Assembly (NCBI GenBank): GCA_024180945.1
Contig: JAKSGN010000036.1
Coordinates: forward strand, 806,001-870,000
Direction: 5' to 3'
From: Macrophomina tecta
Lineage: Eukaryota; Ascomycota; Dothideomycetes; Botryosphaeriales; Botryosphaeriaceae
DNA: 64,000 nt
The translations under genes and the position numbers were made by a program. The notes beneath the pieces were generated by a model. It had not been told where the DNA came from. It saw nothing but the letters and a program-made list of their open reading frames with translations, and searched no databases. Positions 35,690 through 47,161 of the stretch are shown in pieces. Numbering within the stretch: position 1 is the stretch's first letter; each line of letters opens with the position of its first letter.

Positions 35690-38452
35690 TCACCCTGGCC
35701 TTGAGTTGCCCGCATTTGATGTACTCCATCGTTTCGCGTGTGCGTCAGTCACGAATGAGGATCCACGGCGCTTCGATCCTGCGGATGCTGCGACGAGGCG
35801 GGCCTGCCATGTCCTTTTAACGTGAAGAAGGACGTCCAGTGTCCGAGTTGCGTTACTGAAAGTATTGCCCAGCTCCGCCAGCGCACGACAGCACAATTCC
35901 AGATGGCCAGTCAATTTTCGGTGGCTCTGGGGATTGCCCTCAGACACAATAGCGTAGACGAGGATGAGCGCGGCGCTGAATGTGATCTGCACTACCTGTA
36001 TGTTTACGTAGCTGAGCGAATACCGCTCTTCGTACCAAGAAAGGAGGATTGCGATGCGGGATGCTGCTCTGACACACATTTCCCGTGCGTGCTGAGGTCC
36101 ACGGCCGACCAATGGATATGGTTGGATGTAACGCTTAGCAACGAAGGGTCTGTGTAAGGGAATGGTGAGATACTCAAATAGCATACTATTCCCCAAGATT
36201 AGAAACGGAAGTTGCGGTTTAAGGCTCTCCAAACTTACTGTAAAACGAGAATATGGGGAACGCATTTTGCAGGCATGGGGCTGTCAAGATCTAGGTCAAT
36301 CTCTTTTGGTAGGTTGCGTCTCCAAGCAAGCAAATTCTCCCAAGTGTCCTCTGCAAGTCGTTGTAACTCCACTTTCAACACGTCCGCTTGGAAATATCTA
36401 CACGAATCAGCTTCTGGCTGCTCATAAATGCAGACAATCCACTTACAAAGAGCCTTCGGGGGGAGACATAATCCTAGATAGTTGAGCAGATCTCTCGACG
36501 AGAACCTCTTGGTTATCGAGCAAGTCGTTTTCCGGGCCGTGCCGGCCGCGTGACACTGGTGTCCAGTATCTCTCCATATTTTGCGAGAAGGAAATTGGCG
36601 TTTCCATGGATATGGCTGGCGAGATATTGTGGAATGGCCTTCCAAGGTAGAGGCCCCACATCCTGATGTCCAGGTCAGCTCAAGTTTTAACGACTGCCTG
36701 CACGCGTAAGGCTTTTACCGGTCCGTGGCGAAAGCACCCCAGAAAGCTACGCTTCGACCTCTTGCCTCGTCCCGTGACATCGACCCAGCCTCAACATATG
36801 GTTTTGCACTGACATGCAGGCCGAAGTCAATTGCAAGTCGGATAGCCATACCTAGAACAGCGAATCAGTGCTATTCTATTCGAATACCAGAGTTGCGGAT
36901 GTTAGCAAGGTCCATACCACTGAAGAGCCGTCCTTGAGTATCCCGTGTCCATGCCGCCTCATGGCTACTTAAGATTGCAAGCGCCTGAACAGTAGCAATG
37001 CGTGGATGCTCCAATTCGATATCGAGGAGCGTCGTGGCGCGGCTCGCGAAAAAGTCCGCAAGGGGTGAGGGTAAATCCGGATGCTTACGCGTCTCGAATG
37101 CGGCGCCGACCGCACACCTGGAGTCCTTTTAGTCCTGCATTGAAGATTCACGGAGCTTAGTGGATATACATGGCGTTAAGAAAGGAACAAAGAATAAAAG
37201 GGTGTCTCCTGAGACCCTTCTGCATATTCTTTGCGGGCTTTGCTGAAAATGTCCTGGTCAACGGTGTATAGGCTTGGATTGTGCCACGTGAAGAAGAGTT
37301 GCAGAAGATGGTCCTCGAGCTCACTACTGATGGCCTGATCAATACCAGCAGCCTCTAGGCGGACATGCGCTCATCGTCTTTTCTCGTTGGGTTTGGCATA
37401 CAGCGCTGAGGCAAGCTTGCCCCGTGCCAAGTTAAGATTCGATGTCGCGCCGTAGAAGTGCCATTCTCCACTGTCGGTCATCAGGAGTGAACCCAAACGC
37501 GCCGAGAGTTGATTGGTCACAGCTGACTGATCTTCGTCATCCGTGGACTCCTCTTCGTTGAGTAATGTAGAAGCAGAAGGGTCTGAGGAGCTGCCTACGG
37601 CGTCAGCGTGCGATAACAGCCCATCAACTCTCGGCGCCCACGACCCAAAACCATCCATATCCATATCATTGTCAATGTGTGACATTGCCGAGTGATTCCA
37701 AACCCAGTCACCATCAAGGCAATGATTAAACGGTAATGTTGTATCTGAAACATCCGCTTGCAAGGTAATGTTTGCAGAAGCTTCTTGGAGCCCAGTTTCA
37801 TTTGCGTGTAGGACGGCTTGTGGCAGAGAAGCAATGCTCAAAGGCGCAATGCTTGACATGTGGTGACTGTGTGTTGTATCGGCGGGGGGGATGCTGAGGT
37901 TTGGCGGGGCATTGGGAAGGATCCGCGGCTGCTTATTCAAGGAATTTTCGGGAGATTTCGATTGAACAGTACTGAAAGAAGCTGGTTCACGCTCGGGGGC
38001 GTATATGGAGGAAAGTTGGTTCAATATTGCCTCATGTTCTGGATCTACTGGAGGGACAGCGATGTTGTGCGCACGGACAAAGGCCTCAGGCTGCCGCACT
38101 CGCTGTGAAAAAGCTTCCACGGCTTTGCGAAGCGATAGCCTGCTCTGGTTAGCTGCATTTCGCGGCTTAATCTATGCCGAGATGGGGAGATATAGACGCG
38201 GGCAGGTGATGCAATGGCCAGGCTTACTTTCTCCTATCAACTCCAGCATACGCGCACTCGCGATTCTTGGTGATGCACTGCTGACATTCCGGAGTCGCTC
38301 CATCACACTGCGAAGGCGGAAAACATGAGCTGATGTCTGGGACTGCCCGTCTGGATGAAGGGCGGTACCTTGACTTTGTCCTCCCGACAGGGCCAGCAGG
38401 CAGTGGTGATATGGCGACGGCTCCTCGGCGGGCGGACTCTGTTGTCTGTCAT
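35690..38452 (-). pseudogene. Zn2Cys6 fungal transcription factor with one-base frameshift
   Basis: Minus-strand exons: 38452-38369, 38307-38228, 38139-37402, 37326-37170, 37117-36918, 36851-36719, 36662-36447, 36397-36239 and 36185-35690. Exons 1 and 2 rebuild the binuclear zinc cluster, CWPCREDKVK then CDGATPECQQCITKNREC, with an intron at the classical K/C position. Later exons carry the fungal-specific regulator domain: GEWHFYGATSNL, HLLQLFFTWHNPSLYTVD, GMAIRLAIDFGLHVS, MWGLYLGRP and LHRPFV. Intact length would be about 750 residues. Two oddities exist. A TGA at 37371-37373 is in frame and is avoided only if a 75-base intron (37401-37327) is spliced. Near 37180-37190 the frame shifts by one base: a run CCTTTCTT has one T too many to read FYSLF-LNAM. 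The gene is therefore probably broken, unless this is a sequencing error. Target genes are unknown; the neighbouring broken SDR gene is a candidate. Confidence 0.8.
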
Positions 38453-39401
38453 TGCTGCCGAGGCCCACCTAGACGCAAAGGAAATTGCGAAAAAGGCGAC
38501 CCTGCGGGTACACAAACTGGGCTGGGGTATGAGCGTTCGTCCGCAGAGTCCGGGCCAGGAAATCTTTTCCCCCGCAAATGACGGAAATCGCGAGCGCAAG
38601 ATCAAGACGCCCCTGCGCACGTGGAAGCTGCAGGACGTGGCCAAATCAAGAGATTCAGAGGTCAAGGGAGGAGTTTGCCGTCCACCAGCCAGCTCGAGCA
38701 GAACGCAGCCAATCATCAGAGCCTCCCGGAATTCAAATCCGACGAAACGGTAAGCGCCAACACTGGTACCAAAGGGGCAGAGGGCTTTGCCTTCAGCTAC
38801 TCACATCCCAATAACCCTAAGGGCCGTGACTGGATGCATTGTACACACATTTGAACACGGTAATCATGCCTCTGCTACCTTTCAAGATGACTGACTCGAA
38901 ACCCGACATAATCTCCTCGTAGCATCCGCTTCATAGCGTACGGCGGCCACGGGATAATGTACACAGTCTACTGATAACTCTTGCAGTTCTCGAATCCTTC
39001 GCTCTTTATTTCTGATATATTTGTTGGGGGAAGATGCTTGAACACCGAAACAGACCACCGAAGCCTCCAGTGGGCATCATCTCCCTCCATTTATGCTTTT
39101 TTTTTTTTTTTCCCTCACGTTCAAATCATCCGTCACTGGAAAGGCCTTTAGTAAAGTTGTGAACCTGACCAGAGAATGAATTTGCTGAAGCTAGCCATGC
39201 TCCCTGATAGCGCGGGGAGTTTTAGGGGTCCACACCAGCTGCGCAGCGACCCTATCCGTTACGATCATGGGCACAGCCTCGTTATGGAAAATCTTGAGAC
39301 CGTGAGTACTAATATATCCCTTAGAGAAATTTCGCCACTTGAACAAGTTCTATCCTATATTAACAATTCGTCCTGTGCCACTAGAATCGTAATACTCGTA
39401 A
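38453..39401. other. Spacer between regulator and SDR pseudogenes
   Basis: About 950 bases with a T run at 39097-39111 and no supported gene. Confidence 0.5.
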
Positions 39402-40665
39402 TTACAGGGTGGAAAGTATTTTGGCATCTCTCATGCGCTCCCATGCCTTGATGTATCCCTCAACCGTATCAATCTCTTCCGAGAATCCAACCTCGCGCGA
39501 CCGCGACAAGTCATATTGCCTGTCAAAATCGAAGTCCACGAGCATGAAATGTGTGTGTCCCCACCCTTGTTGATCAACTATTTCCTCTTTGATGCCATGT
39601 TTCTTCGCCAACGCTGACCAGGCAGCCCGGTTCTCCTTAACGAACTCCTCTATGGACTTCTTGTCTGTCCCTGTGGCAGGGCCCGTACCAATGATTCCAA
39701 AGTGTTCCGCCAGGCGCGGCCACACCTCCGCCCAGGTCACAGCCTTGCCGTCGGCGACGTTGAAAACTCCACCGCCGCCGCACTTTTCCGGGTTGAGGGC
39801 GGCATAGATCTCCATCTTGGAGAGAATGTCCTGAAAGGTGTCGGAATGAGTCGAGTAGTAGCCGTGCTCATGGCCAGGAAACGGAACGGCCGCGCCGGCG
39901 CCCTTCACTTCGCGGTAGATGGTGAGGTAGATGGCGATGCCTTTGGCCATGTTCATGGCGCTGTTGGTGGGCGCGAAGCCCACGATGCCATCAGGGCGGA
40001 TCTCAGAGAAAGTCCAGGGCTTTCCCCGGGACAGCTCCTTAAGCAGGTCGTACTGGGTGTAGTAGAAGATCTTGCTAGCCCAGGGCTCAGGAATGCGGGG
40101 GTTAGTTTCTTTCAAGGGCGCCTTGATGCCGACTTCTTTGGGAAACTCAAGGCCGTAACTCCACCCAGTCAGCTTTTTGGTGCATGTTTTGGGTGGGAAA
40201 ATCAAGTCTTACCCCTTTCCACCGGTTTAAAGCACGACTACTTTTAGCTGAGGGGACACGGCCTCAATAGCTCGAACCGCAACTTCCAAGAGCTTAGTGT
40301 TGACTTTCTTCAGAGTCTCGAAGTGATTTGTTTGAATGTACGCTGACATCTCCTTAGTGGTATCTCACATTTATATGTGATCATGTCAGCGACTTATCCG
40401 TGAAAAATACATGGGTGACTGTGTTAATATCCGGAACCTTCTCTTTAAGGGCGCGCACAACTTCCTCAACTGACTCGGTAAAGTCAATTCCAGAAGCAAT
40501 CTTCACACGATCATCCTCCGGAATGTGAGCCTGTTTCAAAGTGAACGGGCGGTTCGTGGTGCCGGTGATGCGAGAAAAAGTCGTAGGTGTGGGCTAGATT
40601 CTGGCTTGGTTCAGAAGCGACCATCCGGAGATTCCGGAGGCACCAAGAATAAGTGCGTGTGCCAT
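39402..40665 (-). pseudogene. NAD(P)-dependent SDR (PRISE/SirQ-like epimerase family), decayed
   Basis: ATG at 40665 starts MAHALILGASGISGWSLLNQ, with the GASGISG Rossmann nucleotide motif. A stop TAG follows at codon 24 (AGA ATC TAG), where the family continues with TYPTPT-like sequence. Reading resumes through SRITGTTNRPFTLKQAHIP and VTHVFF. There the donor reads ATAAGT instead of GTAAGT, though the acceptor before EMSAYIQTNHFETL is intact. A second stop follows at VVVL-TAA-TGGKG, where CAA is expected. The last intron (40212-40159) is canonical and leads to a full C-terminal exon 40158-39402 of 251 codons with YGLEFPKEVGIKAPLKE and the conserved KTxTF-like tail region. So one half is preserved and the other has at least three lesions. 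The family reduces or epimerises small molecules and is common in secondary metabolism. Confidence 0.85.
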
Positions 40666-41394
40666 ATCTTCTTGCTGAAGCTTAGTTTTCTGGTTGAGTG
40701 GCACAGTGCATAGGCAGAGTGCCCGAAGCAGGCTTTATAAACAGTTCTATGCTGCTATGTAAGCAGCCCGGGTTATATTCCGACCCTTCAATGTTTGTGC
40801 GGGGAGCGTATCGGTGATTGTGCTGCTTAGAAATACATAAGGTGGAAGTGAACTCCAACAGTATATGAAAAGTGCCCGATGATGCATCTCCGGAATCGTA
40901 GTGACGGCATTGGAGAGCGTTAATTGAGCAGATCAGGTGGACCTGAACACTTAGGAGGCCTCTGACACTGCTCTGAAGGGCTTTTCAGTCTGTAAAAGTA
41001 TTAAATATTGAAATGTAGTGTGTCTGAAGAGCTGGCCCCGTAACCCGCTGCACCGGTCGATCCTGAAGAGAAACTTCTTCGCAGGGCTATGCAACTCTAC
41101 ATGAGCGCGCCACTGCTCGCCGAGTACCGCGCACGACAACCAGAACATGGATCCGTCATGGTAATTGGGCGGGTTCTCAGTCGCTTGATGGGTGAGGCGG
41201 AATCGCGGTAACTTCCTCAGCCACCAAGCTGGTGGAGGGTCCACCGGATATTAAATTCCTGTCATGTGACTTGCCGAAGCCTAGCTACACCCCGCGTAAA
41301 ACTCACCTGATAACGGATACCGGTAACCGCACTACGGTCTCCATAAGCGTGAAGAAAAGTCCTTATCAAGGTCATCTTTTGGCTTGAAAACTTT
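40666..41394. other. Spacer, no supported gene
   Basis: About 730 bases between the SDR pseudogene and the transketolase-like relic. It presumably once held the two divergent promoters. A minus-strand frame at 40951-41244 has no recognised domain. Confidence 0.45.
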
Positions 41395-42207
41395 TTGGCA
41401 TTATCCACGACATTCATGCCCTCATTCACCCGCATTCGGACAAAATGGACGAGGGAGACAAACTCAACCCACAGTCCATTTCTAACGGCTACGGCACTGC
41501 TGGCGAACCCCACAGTGGTAGTAGGGCCACCGTTCTTGCAATCCGTAACCTTTTGTTCGACATATGCACGCAGAATGGCGGGGTCGACAGCGGGCCCCCA
41601 CTGAGCGTAGCCGCCATGGAAGTACATCATACGCTATAATCCAGCCGATCCCGAGTGGTTTTACAGAGATCGAATTGTGTTGTCATATAGTATAGAAGCA
41701 ACCTTAGCAAGCAACCCACCATCGATAGCACTAACGAGGTTGGCAGGCCATGCAAGCATGCTTTTTTGCATCATGACATATCTTGTGGGGTACAATGCCT
41801 CGGCCATTAATGAGCTCAAGGACTATGGCGGTGCTCTTGAAGGTGTAGCGCGTTTGTCCAAAGATCCAAGAAACAAAGGAATCTTATGACACATATACAA
41901 CAGCCATTTCTTTAGCTTACCTTTTGCGGCTGGACAACCTTGTCCTTATTTACCGTAATGACGCCTCACCTGCCACGGACCACTGGACTCGATCAATACT
42001 GAAGAAGTTAACGCCAAATTGCGATTCCACGGCTGGCAAGTCCTAGACATTCAAGGTGGCATATACGAAGTCGAAACAATTGTGGCTATCCTTCAGCTGG
42101 CAAAATCTTATACAGGAAAACCTATGTTTGCGAACTTCCGGACTGGCACTGGGTCAGACAATGCCGCAGAGGGAACCCATAAAGCTCGGATTCCGGGCGA
42201 GAGATAG
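41395..42207 (+). pseudogene. Transketolase/dihydroxyacetone-synthase-like relic
   Basis: Pieces of the N-terminal thiamine-diphosphate domain appear in order but in changing frames. About 41520-41620 reads AIRNLLFDICTQNGG and LSVAAMEV, and about 41650-41690 reads DPEWFYRDRIVLS. About 41740-41820 reads GHASMLFCIMTYLVGYNA and INELKDYGGAL. About 41920-41970 reads ISLAYLLRLDNLVLIY, and 42001-42200 reads SINTEEVNAKLRFHGWQVLD, then GIYEVETIVAILQLAKSYTGKP and FRTGTG. Transketolases have these blocks in this order. The GHPE...TTGPLGQG block and the GDGCLQEG diphosphate motif between GGAL and the next piece are missing, so an internal deletion has occurred along with frameshifts. Nothing recognisable of the C-terminal half follows; a GA microsatellite lies 110 bases downstream. 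It cannot be active. Confidence 0.75.
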
Positions 42208-42311
42208 TCCTTGCACTCTTTGGGCGGCACGAGGAAGCTGGACACACCGTGGGCACCGTCTTTTCCGATCTGCAAACACGTACCCTGAACTCGAAACATC
42301 GTGGATATTCG

Positions 42312-42313
<2 letters not shown>

Positions 42314-42348
<35 letters not shown>

Positions 42349-42390
42349 TGGAGGGATGGAGGGATAGATAGATAAAGAGAGAGAGAGAAG
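42314..42390. repeat. Microsatellite (GA)n, (GGGATGGA)3, (GATA)n
   Basis: About sixteen GA units are followed by three GGGATGGA units, then GATAGATA and more GA. It follows the truncated end of the transketolase-like relic and might mark a rearrangement point (inference). Confidence 0.85.
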
Positions 42391-45300
42391 GTGGGAAGGC
42401 GGGGGTGTTGGACAGGGCGTATGTGCTTTTACCGCCCGTCTCGAACTCCATGTTGAAGCAAGCCGTTCTTGGCTCGCCCTGCCCGGGCGGCGTGACCTTT
42501 GGGATCAGCTAGGATATTCCATATTTTCCGTTGGTGGGGAGGGCGTAATTGACGGTTCAGAGCCCCAGACTGCCGCTTTTGGATACGAATGTGCAGTCGC
42601 CCGACGATGCTTGGAGACTTTTGTCGGAGGACAGCTGGCCAACTGGCTAAGGGCGTATGGGAACCAGGTAAAAAAAACTGGAATCCCGCTTCAAATGATC
42701 GAGACACTTGGTGGGTTTTCCCTGTTGCCGGCGTTCCAGGACTTGAAGATCGTGGGATGGCAGAGCATGCACGAGCTCCACTATGGCTCTTCTCACTATT
42801 CAAAGAAGAGGGAAACATACAGCAGCGGATTGGTAGATTTGATGGATATCTGGCGACTCTTTCCGCGCTGATACTTTATCTTTTTACAATGCTGACCATG
42901 CTGAAGTAGATGCGATGTGAAACCGCACCTTTACTCTTTCAGCATTCACCAGAACCCGAATCGGTCGAAGCAGCTTGCTGAACAAGGTGAGATGATGCAG
43001 AATATTGAAGACGCAGTGGGCAGCTTCGGGTTTTGCCACCGCACTGGGATTGAGCTTCTTCGGAAAAGCGTCCACGGTGTGTCGGTTTTGATAGCCAAAA
43101 AAAAAAAAAAAAAAAAAGGAGGAGGCTGCGAAATGACGATAAGGTAGCCGGAACGAGGAAGCCTGAGTGAGCTATAGCATAAACTTCATGTCGAATTTGC
43201 GTTAATGGTCATAGGAACGGCTTTGCAGTTGTCCTACTCCGAGATAGTCGGAAGAAAAGACGGCCTCCCGACTTCTTGGAAATCGAGTCACATTGAGAGC
43301 AAAACAAAGAAAAGACGGCATGTCGCCTTCTTGTTTCATGGTGTAACTCACTAACCATAAACAGAGTGCTAAAAGAAACAACTGGAAAAAAAGGCAAAAG
43401 GAAGCACGAGCTACCCCGCCTTCTTGGGACTTGTATCAGAAAACAGAGCCAAAAAGCTCTTAGCACAATTCCTTGCCGTAGCACCGCGAGGGTGATCGGG
43501 AGCGATCAAAGGTCCTTGTGTTGGGCCTACTTTCGCATTCCCCAACCATTAGATTTGCTTGCCAGGAGGGTCCTGCTTGGCGGTTGCGTAATACGGGCTT
43601 GGTCTATTTTTTACGCAGCTCTAGAGATAGGTGGTTTCCCTCTACAATAAATCCATGGCAATGCCCAGAATCTTCCGGCGGTCTCCGCACACAACCGCGA
43701 GGCGTTCCATCCAGTTGAACGATGTCAACACGCACGCCACGTCGAATACGCATGTACTGCATAAGGCCGTGGGCGAGGCCTGAGGATCTGCACGAATTCG
43801 CCACCCGGCTGATCAACAGACTTTATCGATTGCCAGGACGACGATTCGAAAATAGCAGCAGGCGACCGTCTTCGCGCGATTGCGTGGGTGGAGGGATCTC
43901 GATCGGCGGGCGAGCGGGCGCAGACACGACGATTGGGTAGGTGTGCGCGGCCTGAATACGACGTGTGTGCCCTTACGTGGAGGTGCGGACTCGGCCGCTG
44001 CGACACCGTTGCCGACGACGTAGGCGCCGCGTTCTAGCCGCGGTCGGACAGGGCGTCGACGGCGGCGGGCTCGGCTGCGGATTGACGGAAGCCGATTGCT
44101 TCAGCCACGCGCCTCCTGCAGAGACGAAGGGCGCGGGTAAAGCGCGGTGTGCGTCTGTCGGTGGCCTCGTTTCTATCCTTAGGCCGTCACAGCCTCACGC
44201 GGACGCGGTCGGAGAAGATTCCAGCAGAGCGAGATGGGAAAGCGCAGTGGCGGCGGTGGCGGCTCTTTCCACCGACGCGGCCATTCTGGGGATTTCTGCG
44301 CCCGGGGAAGGGACGGCAGGCGACGCGGGGCCAGGCAAGGAGGCTTCTCGACGCAAAAAGTCCGTCTCGTGGTACAAGCTTGGCGCCGGCGTATGAAGGA
44401 GTACGAGCAGGTCGGGCGTGCGTCGCGGCGAAGAATGCCAGGCGCAGCGGACGCGGAGGCGGCTGGGGCGTTGCGGCGGCGATTGGTGCTTGCTGGAGCT
44501 GTCAGAGCAACACAGGCGGTCGCTTCTCTTCCCCAGACAGCGGCGCCTGTGTGACGCAGAGCTCACCTGGACGGCTGCACCCCTCAGGGGCACTTCATCT
44601 GGACCTGAGGCACATGAAGGGAGCGCTGGTGAGGGAGGCTGGCCGGGGCAGGGGTGGTTGCGACGGCTGGGCAGGGCAGGGCGAGGGCGCGGTGAGTGGT
44701 GAGATGGCAGATGATGGCGCAGGGCAGGTGCGGGAGCGACGCCATAGCGGCCGTTGGCGGTGACTTGGGCGGTACTGAGTCAGGCACCAGGCAACGCGTA
44801 GCGATCACCACCAGACCCGCGTGCACTCGGCGCTCCCGCCCTGCGGTGTCCAGAGCTTCCAGATCGGCAGCAGATGGGTCCTGCGCGTCGCACACCCGGC
44901 GCGAGCTCCACCTGCGCTCGCCGGCCGCGCCCACGACCTCGAGCTCCCTCACCCTAATGCCACCGCGCGCTGCCAATGGCCCGGCCAAGGCGATACGCGG
45001 CTGGGCGGCGCTCGCGCGGCTGCACGGAGGGACGTTTCAAAAGCGCCTTTTCCCGTGCTAGGCTGCACAGGTGCGGTGTTTCAGGCGTCCCGAACAGTCG
45101 AAGAATAAGCCGGCCTCTGCGATTCCCTGTCTGCCCTTTCATAATAAGAGCCGGAGGCCTGCCTGCCTGTGGCATACGCGGTATTCCTGCGGCCCGCGCC
45201 ATTCTTCCCCTCGCTGCGGCCAATCGGCGTTCTCCAGCCCTCGCCCTGCTCCTCCACAGGGGCCACGCCCATCATCGAAGAATAAAAGCCCATCCAGCCT

Positions 45301-45421
45301 CCCAGCACCCAGCTCTTTTTGTTCTCCAGTCAGCGACTCCCGGCAATCCCCCAGTCCTGCACTCCCTTTTAAAGGTCCGCGTTCACTATCAATTTCCTAC
45401 ACGCGTCATCAGACTCGCCTG

Positions 45422-45447
45422 TCTTCTTCTTCTTCTTCTTCTTCTTC
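45422..45447 (+). repeat. (TCT)n tract in the bestrophin leader
   Basis: Eight or so TCT units form a pure pyrimidine tract 32 bases upstream of the ATG at 45479. CT-rich blocks near transcription starts are common in fungal promoters, so it may be functional. Confidence 0.75.
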
Positions 45448-45478
45448 CCATCAACCCATCGCCAAGCCCGACGACAAC

Positions 45479-47161
45479 ATGGCCGACGGCGGTGACTACA
45501 ACGTGCGCCGCGCACGCGCAGAGACCGTGAGCCAGCGCTCCGTGAGGCTCGACCAGTCCGCCGACCAGGTCGAGCCCACGCCCTCGGCTCCCTCTGTCAA
45601 CCCTCCGCCGTCCAGCAACGGCACCGCCGTGACTGAGCAGGAGAAACTCGACATCGAGACCAAGCCGCTCGAGGCCGCCTTCTCCCCCGGACACATTGCT
45701 CCCCAGATGATCAAGTACCGCCAGAAGCGCTCAAAGACCATTGACCTGGACGACTACTTCGTACGCCTTCCGCGCCTCTCTCTGTGCCGCCAGCGCTGAC
45801 CTCACTCCAGGAAGGGCCGCGCGCCATCGACAAGCACTCAAAGTGGCCCATGTTCATGCGTATGCATGGAAGCATCTTCCCGGAGTTGATTTTGCCAGTC
45901 ATTTGCTGTGGTTTGTGGGCGACGTTAATGTGTGTTTTGTGTGCCATTGCAATGCTGATTTTCGCGCTTTTCAAGGCACGGTGCTAATTCTATACAGTTC
46001 TTGCGTCTCCCAATTCGTCCATCCCCTCGGTGTCGACAACATTCTCTTGACCGTCCTCGGCTTCGTCGTCTCCCTCGCCATCTCGCTCCGCAGCACCACT
46101 GCCTACGAACGCTACTCCGAAGGCCGCCGCTACTGGGCCCAGCTCATGCTTGTCTCGCAGACGCTGGCGCGTGAGATCTGGGTCTCTGCGAGCGAGCGCG
46201 AGGGCGAAGAAGGAAAGGAAGATGTTCTGGGCAAGCTGTGAGTCAGGCGCGGAGGGTCCATTCACGCCACCACTAACACACTCGTAGTACCGGCCTCAAC
46301 CTCATCGTCGCCTTCGCCAACGCCCTGAAGCACAAGCTGCGCTTTGAGCCCTACATGCACTACGAGGACTTGCAGGGCCTGATCCAGCATCTCGACACCT
46401 ACGCCAAGGAAGCTGAAGACCCCGACCTTTTCCTCCCGCAACACAAATCAGTGTGGAAGACTATTGGCGAGTACCTCGGTGTGCCCATGGCTGAGTCCAA
46501 CCCTCGCAAGCAGCTCAAGCGCGCCAAGAAGCCGCTTGGAAATCTGCCCCTCGAGATTCTGAACCACCTCAGCCGCTATATCGACACCCTGACCGAGGGT
46601 GAGGACCCCAAGCTCAAGGGCTACCACCAGGTCCAAGCCACTCAATCCATCTTCCAGCTCAACGACATCCTCGCCGGTACCGAGCGTGTTCTCAACACCC
46701 CTCTCCCGATTGCCTACACCATCGCCATCTCGCAAATCGCATGGCTCTACGTCCTCATGTTGCCCTTCCAGCTGTGGCCCACTCTCAAGTGGATCACCAT
46801 TCCTGGTACCATGGCTGCTGCGTACATCATCCTGGGTTTCGAGTCCATTGGTCGCGAGATTGAGAACCCGTTCGGTAACGACGTCAACGACCTGCCGCTC
46901 GACGACTACTGCAACCAGCTTGCCAGCGAGATTGACATCATCGCCTCGACACCCGCACCCAAGCCTGAGGAGTTCATCAAGCGTCAAGACAACCTCGTCC
47001 TCTTCCCCTTCAGCCCCCACGGCTACAGCGCGTGGGCCGCCCGCTCCACCGGCCAAATCCGTGAGCGTCTGCGGTCCCGCCCCTTCCAGACGATGCAAGA
47101 GTCTATGGACGCACGGAAGAGCGTACACGAGTCGCGAAAGAAGGGGAAGCAGGATGTGTAA
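45479..47161 (+). CDS. Bestrophin/UPF0187-family anion channel-like membrane protein
   Basis: Exons 45479-45760, 45811-45910, 45976-46237 and 46288-47161, with introns of 50, 65 and 50 bases, give 505 residues. The N-terminal 95 residues are hydrophilic. Membrane part: HSKWPMFMRMHGSIFPELILPVICCG (span 1), VLILYSSCVSQFVHPLG with VDNILLTVLGFVVSLAISLR (span 2), then the family marker TTAYERYSEGRRYW. Two more spans follow around residues 330-390 (PIAYTIAISQIAWLYVLMLP and WITIPGTMAAAYIILGFESIG), then EIENPFGNDVNDLPLD, a strong bestrophin/RFP-TM signature. The tail is basic. Family members form chloride or other anion channels; the fungal substrate and membrane are not established. All four joins restore conserved text, so the structure is firm. 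Confidence 0.93.

Larger units (their letters stand above)
42208..45478. other. Spacer changing from AT-richer to GC-rich; bestrophin promoter at right end
   Basis: No supported gene. A frame at about 42600-42910 (+) reads LGDFCRRTAGQLAKGVWEPG but has no known family. An A run lies at 43097-43117. From 43900 the DNA is GC rich and many frames are open by composition. Before 45479 there are a CCAAT pentamer at 45220-45224, a TATA-like AATAAAA at about 45281 and a TCT repeat. Confidence 0.5.

Noticed and set aside
41262..41630. Minus-strand frame of 122 codons
   Set aside because: It is the antisense shadow of the transketolase-like N-terminal blocks, which align to a known family on the plus strand.
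42600..42910. Plus-strand frame of about 100 codons after the transketolase-like relic
   Set aside because: It was tested as the missing C-terminal half of transketolase and does not match any block I know.
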